DNA of 5,703 nucleotides from an uncultured Bacilli bacterium (lineage in GTDB: Bacteria > Bacillota_I > Bacilli_A > RF39 > UBA660), in assembly GCA_944329255.1 (NCBI GenBank), contig CALVIA010000065.1, positions 1-5,703 of the forward strand, given 5' to 3'. Position numbers and translations under genes: made by a program. Positions 5,668 through 5,703 of this stretch are shown in pieces. How positions within the stretch are numbered: the first letter of the stretch is position 1; the number at the start of each line of letters is the position of its first letter. The notes under the pieces are model-generated. The model was not told where the DNA came from, ran no database searches, and worked only from the letters and a program-made list of their open reading frames with translations.

Positions 5668-5703
5668 TTATGGTCCAGTAGGTCCAGTAGGTCCGGTAGC
5701 CCC
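5668..5703 (-). CDS. Collagen-like GXY-repeat protein, C-terminal end (partial)
   Basis: Read on the minus strand from the window edge, the last 11 codons encode GATGPTGPTGP followed by TAA (5670-5668). Glycine at every third position, with Pro-Thr following, is the pattern of bacterial collagen-like proteins such as BclA-type surface or exosporium filaments. In those proteins GPT threonines are known glycosylation sites. The DNA shows a 9-bp repeat, GGTCCAGTA, at 5672-5680 and 5681-5689, with a one-base variant at 5690-5698. This stretch is about 64% GC beside DNA of about 8%, as expected for Gly/Pro codons. The frame is supported by a strong terminator directly after the stop. The N-terminal domains lie outside the window, so localisation and length are unknown. 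A collagen stretch ending right at the C-terminus, with no globular cap, is worth noting. Confidence 0.75.
   Translation of the reverse strand, partial: GATGPTGPTGP

Noticed and set aside
5672..5698. Short tandem repeats that could suggest a CRISPR array or other repeat element
   Set aside because: The units are 9 bp with no spacers and translate to GPT triplets in frame with a stop codon, so they are coding collagen repeats.

Overview
The window is a very AT-rich bacterial segment. It opens inside the 3' end of a 23S rRNA gene, runs through a 5S rRNA gene and a t6A-tRNA operon, then reaches an accessory region. It ends 11 codons inside a collagen-like gene read from the minus strand. The standard genetic code fits: Trp is TGG and TGA is used as a stop. 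Gene content (tsaE-tsaB-rimI-tsaD order, GGTGAT-type Shine-Dalgarno sites, GPT collagen repeats) points to a low-GC Firmicutes-type organism. The 5S rRNA is only about 108 nt and lacks the outer part of the helix IV arm. That form is known from mycoplasmas and some relatives, so a lineage near Mollicutes/Erysipelotrichia (for example RF39-like gut bacteria) is a reasonable guess, not a proof.

Layout. 1-330 is the 23S 3' end and 392-499 is 5S, separated by a short spacer with no tRNA. A U-tract terminator follows at 513-538. The plus-strand operon tsaE (622-1074), tsaB (1071-1700), rimI (1693-2103) and tsaD (2108-3133) is tightly packed, with 4-nt and 8-nt overlaps and a 4-nt gap. A terminator closes it at 3132-3161. 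A separate plus-strand gene for a putative amidoligase (3205-4299) has its own extended -10 promoter. It converges with a minus-strand gene for a family-2 glycosyltransferase with a C-terminal TPR region (5398-4307). The two stop codons are 7 bp apart and share one 10-bp hairpin. Upstream of the glycosyltransferase lies about 270 bp of extremely AT-rich DNA, then a 16-bp perfect terminator stem, then the 3' end of a collagen-like gene (GPT triplets) on the same minus strand.

How the genes work together. TsaE, TsaB and TsaD form the threonylcarbamoyl-transfer machinery for t6A37 of ANN-decoding tRNAs; the partner TsaC/YwlC is not in the window. RimI is the usual operon companion, an N-alpha-acetyltransferase. 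In the accessory part, a soluble GT2-TPR enzyme beside a Thr-rich GPT collagen-like protein suggests, by inference only, an enzyme and surface-glycoprotein pair comparable to glycosylated BclA-type proteins. The amidoligase's substrate is unknown. No mobile element, CRISPR array or tRNA gene was recognised.
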